From contig NZ_OZ242342.1 of assembly GCF_965208555.1 (NCBI RefSeq), positions 1,860,001 to 1,924,000 on the forward strand: a stretch of DNA of 64,000 bases, written 5' to 3'. Below are positions 8,518-17,868 of this stretch, piece after piece. The position numbers and the translations under genes were made by a program. The notes beneath the pieces are model-generated. The model saw only the letters and a program-made list of their open reading frames with translations, had not been told where the DNA came from and searched no databases. Position 1 is the first letter of the stretch; every line of letters begins with the position of its first letter. Source of the DNA: Poriferisodalis sp965208555 (GTDB lineage Bacteria; Actinomycetota; Acidimicrobiia; Acidimicrobiales; Poriferisodalaceae).

Positions 8518-8592
8518 GTGGAGCCGGAGGGACTTGAACCCTCGACGTAGGGTGGCAAGCCGTGACGCCCTGGCACCTGCCAGTGGCCCCAC
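8518..8592 (-). other. tRNA-like element, probably a degenerate tRNA
   Basis: On the minus strand the 3' part is a perfect tRNA T arm (GAGGG, TTCAAGT, CCCTC), followed by CGGCTCC-A. The 5' end GTGGGGCC can pair with GGCTCCAC, with one G-U pair. The interior is not canonical: CTGGC-AGGT-GCCAG makes a tight hairpin where the D arm should be. I cannot fold a regular anticodon arm from the rest, which contains CTTGCCA, the tRNA-Gly(GCC) loop sequence. It is best read as a tRNA relic or an unusual tRNA-like RNA. Confidence 0.35.
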
Positions 8593-8600
8593 AGAAACTC

Positions 8601-8638
8601 GACAGAGCCTCGGCCTCTTCGGAAGCCGGGGCTCTGTC
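8601..8638 (-). terminator. hairpin terminator of gyrA
   Basis: The sequence forms a long inverted repeat, GACAGAGCC...GGCTCTGTC, extended inward by a GC-rich stem, with a loop around CTCTTC. It lies 22 bases past the gyrA stop, where a terminator is expected. There is no T-run, which is usual in high-GC genomes. Confidence 0.65.
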
Positions 8639-8660
8639 TCGTCGTGGGCATCGGCCGAAA

Positions 8661-11222
8661 CTACGTCGGCGAGCTCACCTCGCCCGCAGCATTTTCGCGG
8701 GGCTCGCTGCTGGAATCTGGGCTCTCTGAAATGTCCGGGAGCTCGACGAGAGCAACCGCCACGACTTCCTCGCCCTCAGCAAGTGCCATCGCCCGCACTC
8801 CGGCCGCAGCACGGCCTTGGCTCGAGATCTCTGACACCGGAGTGCGGATCAGCACGCCGCTGGAGGACACCAGCAGGACTTCATCGTCAACGTCCACCAA
8901 GCGGGCGCCGACGAGCCGGGATTCTGCGCTCGGCAACTTGACAGCGATCACGCCGAGACCACCACGGCCTTTGCGCGAGAACTCTTCCGCTGTCGTGCGC
9001 TTCGCGGCGCCGTTGCTGGTCACTACCAGCAAGTCGCGAACATCGTTCGGGTGCAGCACATCAGCGGCAGCCACGGCGTCGCCGTCACGCAAGCGCATAG
9101 CTCGAACGCCAGCAGCGACACGGCCCATCGACCGCACCTTGGATTCCGAAAACCGGACGGCCTGTCCTGCACGCGACACAACAAAAGCGTCGTCATCGCC
9201 GGAGGTTTCCAGCACACGCACCAGCTCGTCGCCGTCTCGCAGGCTTAGCGCTATCAAGCCGTTCGAGCGGATGTTCTCATAGGCACTCAACGGCGTCTTC
9301 TTGGCGAGCCCGTTGCGGGTCACGAACATCAGGTACCGGTCCGCCGGGAATTCCCGCGCTTCCACCACGGCTTCGACGCGTTCGTCGGCCTCGAGCTGCA
9401 ACAGGTTCACCAGCGCCGTGCCGCGGGCTGTGCGGTTGGTGAGCGGCACTTCGTAAGCCTTCAACCGGTGCACCCTGCCCCGGTTGGTGAAGCACAGCAG
9501 CCAGGCGTGCGCCGTGGTCAGCAGGACGCGGACCACGACATCGTCGTCCTTCAGCCGCGCACCCTGCACGCCGCGGCCGCCCCGTCCCTGGGTGCGGAAC
9601 ATGTCGGGCGACGTCGCCTTGACGTATCCCTCGCGCGTCAGCGTCACCACCAACGGCTCATCCTCGATGAGATCCTCGGCGTCCATCTCACCCGGATCGG
9701 TGACGATCTCGGTGCGCCGCGGCGTGTTGTGCTCGCCGCGCAGCGCGCTCAGCTCGTCGATGATCACCTGCCGCAGCCGCTCGTCTGAGCCCAAGATGGC
9801 TTCCAGCTCGGCAATCGCCTGCGTCAGCTCGGCCAGCTCGTCGCTCAGGCGTGTGCGGCCCAGCCGGGTCAGGCGGCTCAGCTGCATGTCCAGGATGTGA
9901 TTGGCCTGCTCGGCGCTGAACGACAGCGGCTCATCACAGAGCCCCACAAGCGCCGCAGCCCGATCGTCGCTCGAGCGGATCAGCGCGATGATCTCGTCGA
10001 TCAGGTCGAGCGCACGCAGCAGGCCCTCCACGATGTGCGCCCTGGCTCGCGCCTCGTCGAGGCGGTGCTGGCTGCGCCGGGTGACCACTTCGATCTGATG
10101 GTCGACATAGGCGCCGAGGGCGTCTCGGAGATTGAGCGTGCGCGGCACCCCGTCAACCAGCGCAACCATGTTCACGGCGAAGCTGGACTGCAGCGGCGTG
10201 TGCTTCCACAGATTGTTGAGCACGACGTTCGCCGGCGCCGACGGTCGCAGCTCGATGACGAAGCGCGTCTTGCCCTTCGCGGACTCATTGCGCAGCTCGG
10301 TGATGCCGTCGATGACCTTGCGGTTCACCGCATCGGCGATCTTGCGCTCGATGTTCTCGACCGAGGTCTGGTACGGGATCTCGGTGACCACGATGCTGGA
10401 TCGCTTGCCGTTCTGGACGATCTCGGCCCGGGCCCGCAGCTTCACCGAACCGCGGCCGGTGGCCATGGCTTCGCGGGCACCGGCGCGGCCGAGCATCCGC
10501 CCGCCTGTCGGGAAGTCCGGGCCGCGTACGAACTCCATGAGATCGTCGACGGTGGCCTCGGGATGCTGAATGAGATGGATCGTGGCATCGACGACCTCGC
10601 CCAAGTTGTGGGTGGGAATGTTGGTGGCCATGCCCACCGCGATGCCTTGACTGCCGTTGACCAGCAGATTCGGGAACCGTGAGGGCATCACCAGCGGCTC
10701 GGTGCGGGAGCCGTCGAAGTTCGAGGCGAAATCCACCGTCTCCTCGTCGATGCCCTCGGCCATCGTCATGGCCAAGTCAGTCAGGCGGCACTCGGTGTAG
10801 CGGTAGGCAGCCGGCGGATCCGACGGCGAGCCGAAGTTGCCGTGCGGGTCGATCAGCGTGTTGGCCAGACTGAACGACTGACCCATCCTGACCAGCGCGT
10901 CGTAGATCGACCCGTCGCCGTGGGGGTGGTAGTTGGCGATGACATCGCCGACCACGGTGGCGCATTTCTTGTGCGGACGGTCCGGCCGCAGCCCGGTATC
11001 GAACATCGACCACAGGATCCGACGATGCACCGGCTTCAAGCCGTCACGCGCATCGGGCAGTGCCCGCGAGGTGATGACCGACATGGCGTAGTCCAAGAAG
11101 GACTGCTCCATCTCGGTCTGGATCTCGACGTCGACAATGCCGACGGCGCCTCCCGCCGGCGAATCGGCGCTGCCGACGGCGCCGACTGCGTCCTCTGCGT
11201 CTGTGGCGCCGTCGTCGCTCAT
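8661..11222 (-). CDS. gyrA: DNA gyrase subunit A
   Basis: The 853-residue breakage-reunion subunit of the gyrase A2B2 complex, which introduces negative supercoils. After an alanine- and acid-rich leader of about 30 residues, the catalytic core shows MSVITSRALPDARDGLKPVHRRIL and the active-site tyrosine in AAYRYTECRLT. The GyrA box of the C-terminal wrapping domain reads QGRGGRGVQG. The ATG at 11222 is 28 bases after gyrB on the same strand, so the two form an operon. A frame extending to 11429 would overlap gyrB and is not needed. Confidence 0.98.
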   Translation of the reverse strand: MSDDGATDAEDAVGAVGSADSPAGGAVGIVDVEIQTEMEQSFLDYAMSVITSRALPDARDGLKPVHRRILWSMFDTGLRPDRPHKKCATVVGDVIANYHPHGDGSIYDALVRMGQSFSLANTLIDPHGNFGSPSDPPAAYRYTECRLTDLAMTMAEGIDEETVDFASNFDGSRTEPLVMPSRFPNLLVNGSQGIAVGMATNIPTHNLGEVVDATIHLIQHPEATVDDLMEFVRGPDFPTGGRMLGRAGAREAMATGRGSVKLRARAEIVQNGKRSSIVVTEIPYQTSVENIERKIADAVNRKVIDGITELRNESAKGKTRFVIELRPSAPANVVLNNLWKHTPLQSSFAVNMVALVDGVPRTLNLRDALGAYVDHQIEVVTRRSQHRLDEARARAHIVEGLLRALDLIDEIIALIRSSDDRAAALVGLCDEPLSFSAEQANHILDMQLSRLTRLGRTRLSDELAELTQAIAELEAILGSDERLRQVIIDELSALRGEHNTPRRTEIVTDPGEMDAEDLIEDEPLVVTLTREGYVKATSPDMFRTQGRGGRGVQGARLKDDDVVVRVLLTTAHAWLLCFTNRGRVHRLKAYEVPLTNRTARGTALVNLLQLEADERVEAVVEAREFPADRYLMFVTRNGLAKKTPLSAYENIRSNGLIALSLRDGDELVRVLETSGDDDAFVVSRAGQAVRFSESKVRSMGRVAAGVRAMRLRDGDAVAAADVLHPNDVRDLLVVTSNGAAKRTTAEEFSRKGRGGLGVIAVKLPSAESRLVGARLVDVDDEVLLVSSSGVLIRTPVSEISSQGRAAAGVRAMALAEGEEVVAVALVELPDISESPDSSSEPRENAAGEVSSPT

Positions 11223-11250
11223 GCGCCTGGGGTCCGATGATCCACTGGAC

Positions 11251-13248
11251 TCAGACGTCGAGGAAGCGGACGTCGGTGGCGTTGTTCTGGATGAACCCCC
11301 GGCGGGCGTCCACGTCGTCGCCCATGAGGATGCTGAAAATGAGATCCGCTGTGGCGGCCTCTTCGAGCGTGACACGCAGCAGGGTCCGGGTAGCCGGGTC
11401 CATAGTGGTATCCCACAGCTCTTGCGCATCCATCTCGCCGAGACCCTTGAGGCGCTGGAACTCGTTGCGGTGGTTGGGCCGCTCTTCGAGGAACGCTGCC
11501 TTTGCCCGGTCGTCCTTGAGGTAAACGGTCTCAGTGCCGACCTTGGTGGAGTACAGCGGCGGCTGCGCGATGTAGACGCAGCCGTGCGACAACAGCTCGC
11601 GCATGCGATGGAAGAAGAACGTCAACAGCAGCGTGCGAATGTGGCTGCCGTCGACGTCGGCATCACACAGCAGGATCACTTTGTGATAGCGGACCCTCGT
11701 GACGTCGAAGCCATTCTCACCGGTCGCGCCGTCCACGCCGGCACCGATGGCTGAGATCAGCGCGCTGATCTCGTTGTTATCAAAAATGCGTTCAGGCCGG
11801 CTGCGCTGAACATTCAGGATCTTGCCCCGGATGGGCAGGATCGCCATGGTTGCGGGGTCGCGAGCCTCCTTGGCAGATCCCCCGGCCGAATCGCCCTCCA
11901 CGATGTACAGCTCGGCTTCTTCGGGGTCGCCCGAGGAGCAGTCGGTGAGCTTGCCGGGCAAGCCAGCGCCGCCCAGTGCTGACTTGCGGACGGTGTTGCG
12001 GGCCTTCTGCGCGGCGATGCGCGCCCGGCGAGCGTCGACGGACTTGCCGACCAGCAGCTTGGCCTCCGCGGGATGCTCTTCAAGCCATTCGCTGAGCCCG
12101 CTGTAGGCGGCCTTCTGCACGAGGCTGCGCATGGCGGTGTTGCCCAGCTTGGCTTTGGTCTGGCCTTCGAACTGCGGTGCTTCCATGCGGACGCTGACCA
12201 CCGCGGTGAGACCCTCGCGAATGTCGTCGCCCTGCAGGTTGCCGTCGTCGGGCCGCAGCATCTTGCGGTCTTTGGCATACGCGTTCACTGCCGAGGTGAG
12301 GGCCGAGCGGAACCCCTCGGCATGCATGCCCCCTTCGATGGTGTTGATGCCGTTGGCGAAGCTGTGGATGCCGTCAGTGTTGAAGCCGGTGTTCCACTGG
12401 AAGGCGATCTCCACCTCATCGCCGTCTTCGGCGGCCGTCAGATACCCCACCTCGTCGAACAGCGCTTCGGACGTCTCATTGAGATGGCGGACGAAGTCGC
12501 GGATGCCGCCCGGATAGCAGTACTCGTGGCGTACTGGCTCGGCAGGCCGGGCATCGACGAAGACAATCTGCAGCCCGGCATTGAGGAACGCCATCATCTG
12601 CAGCCGCTCGGTGAGCGTCTGGGCCCGGAACTCGGTGTGGTCGAACACCGTGGCATCGGGTCGGAACGTGATGGTGGTGCCAGTGGTCGGTGAAGGTGAC
12701 GGGCCGGTGTCGGTGAGCTCGCCGACCGGTTCGCCGCCGTCACGGAACTTCAGGCACCAGCGGCGCCCGTCACGGTCGATGACAGCTTCCAGCTCGGAGG
12801 ACAGGGCGTTCACGACCGAGACGCCGACGCCATGCAATCCCCCGGACACCTTGTAGCCGGCGCCGCCGAATTTGCCGCCGGCATGCAGGACGGTCAGCAC
12901 CACCTCGGCCGCCGACTTGTCGGGATACTGCGGATGCGCCTCGACCGGGATGCCGCGACCGTTGTCGGTGACCGTGCACGAGCCGTCAGGCTGCAGCGTG
13001 ACCTCAATGGATGTGCAATGACCCGCCATGGCCTCATCGACGGCGTTGTCCACCACCTCATAGACCAAGTGGTGCAGGCCGCCTGAACCGGTCGAGCCGA
13101 TGAACATGCCAGGCCGCTCACGGACTGGCTCGAGGCCTTCGAGCACCGTGATGGCATCTGCGTTGTAGTCCCCGGCAACGACGCCGTCAGCGCCGGTCGC
13201 GCCGACCCCGGGGGCTGCTGATATGGGTGCCAAAGTGACGTCGGTCAC
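11251..13248 (-). CDS. gyrB: DNA gyrase subunit B
   Basis: The 665-residue ATPase subunit of gyrase. The GHKL ATP site is seen as YEVVDNAVDEAMAGH and VTDNGRGIPVE, and GGLHGVGVSVVNALS is the second ATP loop. The TOPRIM domain has LYIVEGDSAGGSAK and LCDADVDGSHI. The C-terminus has the conserved QRLKGLGEMDAQELWDTTM. It starts with GTG at 13248. Length is normal, with no large insertion or intein. Confidence 0.98.
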   Translation of the reverse strand: MTDVTLAPISAAPGVGATGADGVVAGDYNADAITVLEGLEPVRERPGMFIGSTGSGGLHHLVYEVVDNAVDEAMAGHCTSIEVTLQPDGSCTVTDNGRGIPVEAHPQYPDKSAAEVVLTVLHAGGKFGGAGYKVSGGLHGVGVSVVNALSSELEAVIDRDGRRWCLKFRDGGEPVGELTDTGPSPSPTTGTTITFRPDATVFDHTEFRAQTLTERLQMMAFLNAGLQIVFVDARPAEPVRHEYCYPGGIRDFVRHLNETSEALFDEVGYLTAAEDGDEVEIAFQWNTGFNTDGIHSFANGINTIEGGMHAEGFRSALTSAVNAYAKDRKMLRPDDGNLQGDDIREGLTAVVSVRMEAPQFEGQTKAKLGNTAMRSLVQKAAYSGLSEWLEEHPAEAKLLVGKSVDARRARIAAQKARNTVRKSALGGAGLPGKLTDCSSGDPEEAELYIVEGDSAGGSAKEARDPATMAILPIRGKILNVQRSRPERIFDNNEISALISAIGAGVDGATGENGFDVTRVRYHKVILLCDADVDGSHIRTLLLTFFFHRMRELLSHGCVYIAQPPLYSTKVGTETVYLKDDRAKAAFLEERPNHRNEFQRLKGLGEMDAQELWDTTMDPATRTLLRVTLEEAATADLIFSILMGDDVDARRGFIQNNATDVRFLDV

Positions 13249-13341
13249 GGTGCAATCAGTCTACCGGACAGCGAGTGATTTTCGGCGCAGCGGTGACTGC
13301 TGAGGAGGCAGTGAATCCGCAGGTCAGAAGCGCTTTTTGTG

Positions 13342-13671
13342 TCAACCGCCAGGATGGACGCGCAGGTGCAATTCAGAGATCGCCGCCGCACCGGAATCTG
13401 CGTTCAGTGCAGCCAGAATCTGGCTGGCGTGGTAGCGCAGTTCCGTCGCCCAAGCAGGGTCGTCGACCACGACGGTCAGCCGGCCGGCTTCGAGCCGTTC
13501 GGGCTGCGCGTGGGCCGCAATGGCCTCGCCGACGGCCTCGGCCCAACGGTCGTTGAGGTCGATCGCGCGACCCCTCGAACCGAAGCCGGCGGTCACTGCT
13601 TTGAGTGAATCGCCGATCGGCCGTGGATCGCGGCCACCCCTCGTGCGCCGGCGTCTCGTCATCCGAAGCAC
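13342..13671 (-). CDS. DUF721 / DciA-family protein
   Basis: A 109-residue basic protein with the DUF721 core: WAEAVGEAIAAHAQPERLEAG followed by LTVVVDDPAWATELRYHASQIL. DUF721 includes DciA, the ancestral factor that helps load DnaB helicase. The gene sits between recF and gyrB, its usual actinobacterial place. It starts 11 bases after recF, so translation is probably coupled. The family call is firm; helicase loading is inferred from the family. Confidence 0.85.
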   Translation of the reverse strand: MLRMTRRRRTRGGRDPRPIGDSLKAVTAGFGSRGRAIDLNDRWAEAVGEAIAAHAQPERLEAGRLTVVVDDPAWATELRYHASQILAALNADSGAAAISELHLRVHPGG

Positions 13672-13682
13672 ATGCTCGCGCG

Positions 13683-14765
13683 CTAGGCAGCCATGACTTC
13701 GCCATCGCGGATCTGCACTTGGCTGTGAGCTTCGATTCCGGGCGGAACGTGACCGGTAGCCGAGGTCACCACCGTCTGCGCAGGGGGCAGGCAGCCGACG
13801 AGCCGTGCGGCTCGGCCCTCGTCAAGCTCTGAGAACACATCGTCCAGCAGGATGACGGGATCGATGCCGCTGATCTGCGCTGTGTAGCGATGCTGCGCCA
13901 ACCTCAGCGCCAGAGCGATGCTGCGCTGCTCCCCTTGGGATGCGTGCGTCCGCGCCGGCAGGCCGTCCAGGCAGATTGTCATGTCGTCGCGGTGTGGGCC
14001 CACTGTGGTGGTCCCGCGTCGCAGATCCTCCGCGCGTGCTTGTGCCAGAGCGGCCGACAGGGAGCTCTCTCGCCAGTGCGCCGTATAGGACAGCCTCAAG
14101 TCGGCGGCAGACCCCGCGAGCTGGCAATAGGCGTCGTGCGCCGGAGACGTCAACGCCGAGCACACGGCATCGCGCTGTTGTGCAATGGCCTCACCCACCG
14201 CTGCCAGCTGGGCATCCCAGACGTCGAGGGTCATGAGGGCCTCATCGTCGGGACGTTGCCCGACCTGTTTCAAGAGGTTGTTGCGCTGCCGCAGCACCCG
14301 CTCGAAATCGAGCCGCATCGCCCGGTACTCGCGATCGATGCTGGTCAGCACGTTGTCGAGCAACTCCCGACGCACTGACGGCGCGCCCGCAGCAATCGAC
14401 AAGTCGGCGGGGCAGAAGACCACTGTGCTCACCACATCAGCGAGATCGCGCAGCGATTTCATCCGTTGCCCGTTCACCTGGACCCGAGACCGGCCGGCCA
14501 GTGTGATCTCCATCTCCACGAGGTACGTCCGGCGGTTCCGCTGGATCCCGGCTCGCACGAAAGCCCGGTCACAGCCGGAGCGCACAAGTGTCTCGGCGCT
14601 CGCACCGCGGAAAGAACCCGAGCCGTCCAGCAGCGCCAGGGCCTCAAGCAGATTGGTCTTGCCGTGCCCGTTGGGACCGACAATGAGCGTTCGCTCGGCG
14701 TTAAGCGTCAGCTTCGTTGCCCGGTGATTCCGGAAATTCTCGATGCCCAGCCAAGCGACGATCAC
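13683..14765 (-). CDS. recF: DNA recombination and repair protein RecF
   Basis: A 360-residue SMC-like ATPase that helps load RecA at gaps. Walker A is GPNGHGKTNLLEAL near residue 30, the signature region is HASQGEQRSIALALRLA, and Walker B is DPVILLDDVFSELD. The start codon overlaps the dnaN stop by four bases (ATGA), which implies coupled translation in a dnaN-recF-dciA-gyrB-gyrA operon. Confidence 0.95.
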   Translation of the reverse strand: MIVAWLGIENFRNHRATKLTLNAERTLIVGPNGHGKTNLLEALALLDGSGSFRGASAETLVRSGCDRAFVRAGIQRNRRTYLVEMEITLAGRSRVQVNGQRMKSLRDLADVVSTVVFCPADLSIAAGAPSVRRELLDNVLTSIDREYRAMRLDFERVLRQRNNLLKQVGQRPDDEALMTLDVWDAQLAAVGEAIAQQRDAVCSALTSPAHDAYCQLAGSAADLRLSYTAHWRESSLSAALAQARAEDLRRGTTTVGPHRDDMTICLDGLPARTHASQGEQRSIALALRLAQHRYTAQISGIDPVILLDDVFSELDEGRAARLVGCLPPAQTVVTSATGHVPPGIEAHSQVQIRDGEVMAA

Positions 14766-15871
14766 GACACCCGAACGGGCATCAGCAAGTACAGGAATTC
14801 CCCTTGCCCGGGCGTCCGCAGGACAGCGGGCTTGAGGGCATCGAGGCGCACCAGCTCGACGGTGTCGCCGCCAGCCGCTTCAAGACCCTCGATGAGGTAG
14901 TCGGGATTGAATGCGACGGTGGTCGGGTCGCCTTCGTAGGCGGCATCGATTTCCTCGCTCGCGCTGCCGACGTCCTGGCTGATGACCGTCAGCTCGATGC
15001 TGTCAGGGCGCAACTCCATTCGCAGCGGCGCGTTCGTGTCGCGGGCCAGCAAGCGAAGCCGGCGTGCGCCGTCGAGCAAGGCAGCCCGATCCACCTCCAG
15101 GCGATTGTCGTGGGAGTCGGGGATCAAGGGTTCGTAGCTCGGAAAGTCCCCCGCGATCAGGCGACAGGTCACTTGAGCTGACTGCGCATCGTCGCTCACT
15201 TCGAACGCGACCTCGCGCTCGCCCAACCGCATGGTGACGTCGTTGCTTGGATCGAGAATCCGACCGAGCTCCTCAAGTGCGCGAGACGGCACAAGCACTT
15301 GCTGTCCTGGACCGAGCACCTGTGCCTCAGGGAGGTCCCGCAGCGCGAGACGGTACGAGTCCGTCGCCACCAGCCGAAGACCGTCGCCGCGGGCTGCCAT
15401 GAGCACACCGGTCAGGATCGGGCGAGCATCATCGGAGCTCGCGGCGCGCACTACCTGGCGGAAGGCCTCTGCCAGGTCGCCTGCGGGCACGGTGACATCG
15501 TCTCCGCTCGGCTGGGGCAGCGTCGGAAAGTCGGCCGTCGGCAAGGTCCGGACGGAGAATTGGGCTCGTGCACTGGTGATCTGGACTTCTTCGTCGTCCA
15601 CCTGGACATCGACCTCACCTGACGGCAAGGCGCGGGCGATGTCTGTCAGCAGTCGAGCCGGCACCACGGTCTCGCCCTCGGTCTCTACCGCCGTACGCAG
15701 CTGCGTACGCACGGTCAGGTCGAGATCGGTGCCAGTGACCGTGAGCCCCGTGCCGTCGGCACGCAAGTGCAGTCCAGTCAGCACGAACAAACCGCCCCCG
15801 CGCGCATTGACCCCCCGACTGGCCAAGGTCAACTGGTCGACAAGTGCATCTCGTTCAATGCGCAGCTTCAC
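14762..15871 (-). CDS. dnaN: DNA polymerase III beta clamp
   Basis: A 369-residue sliding clamp that tethers the replicative polymerase to DNA. The three-domain form is evident. It opens MKLRIERDALVDQLTLASRGVNAR, and the C-terminal end shows VAFNPDYLIEGLEA and the terminal YLLMPVRVS that forms the binding pocket for clamp-interacting peptides. The start is a GTG with GGAGAA upstream. The 5' side faces the probable origin. Confidence 0.97.
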   Translation of the reverse strand: MKLRIERDALVDQLTLASRGVNARGGGLFVLTGLHLRADGTGLTVTGTDLDLTVRTQLRTAVETEGETVVPARLLTDIARALPSGEVDVQVDDEEVQITSARAQFSVRTLPTADFPTLPQPSGDDVTVPAGDLAEAFRQVVRAASSDDARPILTGVLMAARGDGLRLVATDSYRLALRDLPEAQVLGPGQQVLVPSRALEELGRILDPSNDVTMRLGEREVAFEVSDDAQSAQVTCRLIAGDFPSYEPLIPDSHDNRLEVDRAALLDGARRLRLLARDTNAPLRMELRPDSIELTVISQDVGSASEEIDAAYEGDPTTVAFNPDYLIEGLEAAGGDTVELVRLDALKPAVLRTPGQGEFLYLLMPVRVS

Positions 15872-16194
15872 GGGCGGTTCTCCTTGGCCGTACAGGGGCG
15901 ATGAGACTGGCCATCCTCAATGAGAAGGTTGAGATTCATTCGATAGTGGTTGTAGGGGCTGTGAATTGTGGACGACCAGCCGTTGTCGCAGATCAGCGCA
16001 GCGCGGTCTGTCAACAGTCTTGCCTGCCCGTCCACAGCTGCACCTTTCATTTTCTGCAGTATCAGTGCGAGAGTGGAAAAGCGCGACTTTTCCCGAGGTT
16101 TGTCGAGAACTTTTCCACTCATTGTCCACAGCGTGTGGAGACACCCTAGATCCAGTCTCTGACCGGGCAGAGGACAGCAATCGGTGAATCAGTC
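15872..16194. other. oriC: probable replication origin (oriC), dnaA-dnaN intergenic
   Basis: 323 bases without a gene between dnaN and dnaA, the usual oriC location in Actinobacteria. A perfect DnaA box TTGTCCACA is at 16122-16130, followed three bases later by an inverted TGTGGAGAC. Near matches are TGTGGACGA at 15967-15975 and CCGTCCACA at 16028-16036. An 11-base perfect inverted repeat, GAGTGGAAAAG (16071-16081) and CTTTTCCACTC (16110-16120), contains further degenerate boxes. Gene polarity flips near here. The dnaN promoter must also lie in this region. Confidence 0.75.
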
Positions 16195-17868
16195 TCAGGC
16201 TGCCCGGACGCGCGCTATCAGTTGTGCGACCTGGTCGTACACCTTGCGCTCGGCTGGCAGCAAGCTGTTGATCTTCTTGACGGCGTGCATGACTGTCGTG
16301 TGATCTCGCCCGCCGAAGACGCTGGCTATGGCGGGGTAGCTCAGATCCGTGAGCTCCCGCATCACGTACATGCTGATCTGGCGTGCCTTGACCAAACCCT
16401 GCTGGCGCCGCTGGCTGGTGAGTTCGGTCACGTCGTAGCCGAACATGTCTGCTGTCATGTTCAGGATCCGCTCCGTGGTGATGGGCTTCTCCTGCGGTTC
16501 GCGAACATCGCTCAGGATCTGTTGCGCCATCTCCAGCGTGACAGCACTCCGGGTGAGACTGGCATAGGCGGTGACGCGCACCAGTGCCCCCTCGAGCTCT
16601 CGGATGTTGTTCGTGATGAGGTGCGCGATGTGCTCGAGCACTTCGTCGGGTACGTGGCCGTGCTCGGTCTTCTTGCGCAGGATCGCCACCCGGGTTTCGA
16701 GATCAGGCGGCTGGATGTCGGTGATCAGGCCCCATTCGAACCGGCTGCGCAGGCGGTCGGACAGGGTGGAAATGCTGCGGGGCGGGCGATCGGATGAGAT
16801 CACGATCTGCCGGCCGGCGACATGCAGCGAGTTGAACGTGTGGAACAGCTCTTCCTGCAGGCCTTCCTTGCCCTCCATGAACTGGATGTCGTCAAGCAGC
16901 AGCACGTCGAGCTCGCGGTAGCGCCTCTTGAATGCCGGTGTCGTGTTCGTCCGGATCGCCTCGATGAACTCCGACAGGAAGGTCTCCGTGGAGACGTACC
17001 GCACACGGTGCTCCGGAAGGGTGGCTCCCACGAAGTTCACGATGGCCTGCAGCAGATGGGTCTTGCCGAGACCGGTGCCGCCGTGAATGAACAGGGGGTT
17101 GTAGGCAATGCCCGGCGTCTCTGCGACCGCAAGTGCTGCGGCCTGGGCAAACCGGTTGCCGCTGCCGGTGACGAAGCTCTCGAAGGTGTAGCGCGGATTG
17201 GTGATGTCGACGCCCGTCACCCTGCGTGGCGTGCTGCCGGCATCGGTCGCCGACGCAGCTGTGTCCAGGTTCATCGTCTCAGGGTCGGCGTCTGGCGGCT
17301 TCTGGGCGGCACCGGTCGCCGGGTGCCAGGCCTCGTCGTTGGCTGGGGCAGCAGACTCGTCATCGACCACCGCATCCACATCGTGCGCATCCATGGCGTG
17401 CGGGTCTGCGTCGGTGCCGTTGGCGCTGTCCAGATCGCCGAGTTCAGGACGGGTCTCGATCTCGTAGGTCTGAGGGCGAACGGGCAGTTGCTCGAACGCG
17501 GCGTGAAGCATGGGGATATAGCGCCGCTGAATGCGATCCCGGATCATGTTGCTCGGCGCGATCAGCACGGCCAGTTCGGCGTCGATGTGCAGTGCCTGCA
17601 GGTGGCGGAAATAGCCCAGCCAGAGCGCGTCAGAAACCGTCGCCCGGAGAATGTCACGGCACTGTGACCACAGCTCATCGGTGTTCGCGCGGGTGGCCTC
17701 GGGCGCTGCCGGTGCGGAGTCGGGATTCACGCGGGCGGCAGGAGATGTGTCCGAAGCCGCATGAGCGGCCGCGAACGATTCCGGCGACTGCGAGATGCGG
17801 TGTTGATCCTCAGGTTCATGCGCTGCAGCACCTGCCTGCGGAGTACTCACCACGACAACCTCGTTCAT
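16195..17868 (-). CDS. dnaA: chromosomal replication initiator DnaA
   Basis: A 557-residue AAA+ initiator. Domain I (about residues 55-140) contains DELWSQCRDIL. A long acidic domain II linker follows, then domain III with Walker A FIHGGTGLGKTHLLQAI and Walker B LDVLLLDDIQFMEGKE. Domain IV carries the DnaA-box-binding helix motif GGRDHTTVMHAVKKI. The ATG at 17868 (MNEVVVVSTP) is favoured because GGACGG lies just upstream; an in-frame ATG at 17916 would add 16 residues. It fires replication at the adjacent oriC. Confidence 0.97.
   Translation of the reverse strand: MNEVVVVSTPQAGAAAHEPEDQHRISQSPESFAAAHAASDTSPAARVNPDSAPAAPEATRANTDELWSQCRDILRATVSDALWLGYFRHLQALHIDAELAVLIAPSNMIRDRIQRRYIPMLHAAFEQLPVRPQTYEIETRPELGDLDSANGTDADPHAMDAHDVDAVVDDESAAPANDEAWHPATGAAQKPPDADPETMNLDTAASATDAGSTPRRVTGVDITNPRYTFESFVTGSGNRFAQAAALAVAETPGIAYNPLFIHGGTGLGKTHLLQAIVNFVGATLPEHRVRYVSTETFLSEFIEAIRTNTTPAFKRRYRELDVLLLDDIQFMEGKEGLQEELFHTFNSLHVAGRQIVISSDRPPRSISTLSDRLRSRFEWGLITDIQPPDLETRVAILRKKTEHGHVPDEVLEHIAHLITNNIRELEGALVRVTAYASLTRSAVTLEMAQQILSDVREPQEKPITTERILNMTADMFGYDVTELTSQRRQQGLVKARQISMYVMRELTDLSYPAIASVFGGRDHTTVMHAVKKINSLLPAERKVYDQVAQLIARVRAA

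Noticed and set aside
8518..8592. Selenocysteine-type tRNA
   Set aside because: The eight-base acceptor and compact D-arm hairpin are suggestive, but the element is only 75 bases, lacks a long variable arm, and has no clear anticodon stem with TCA in the loop.
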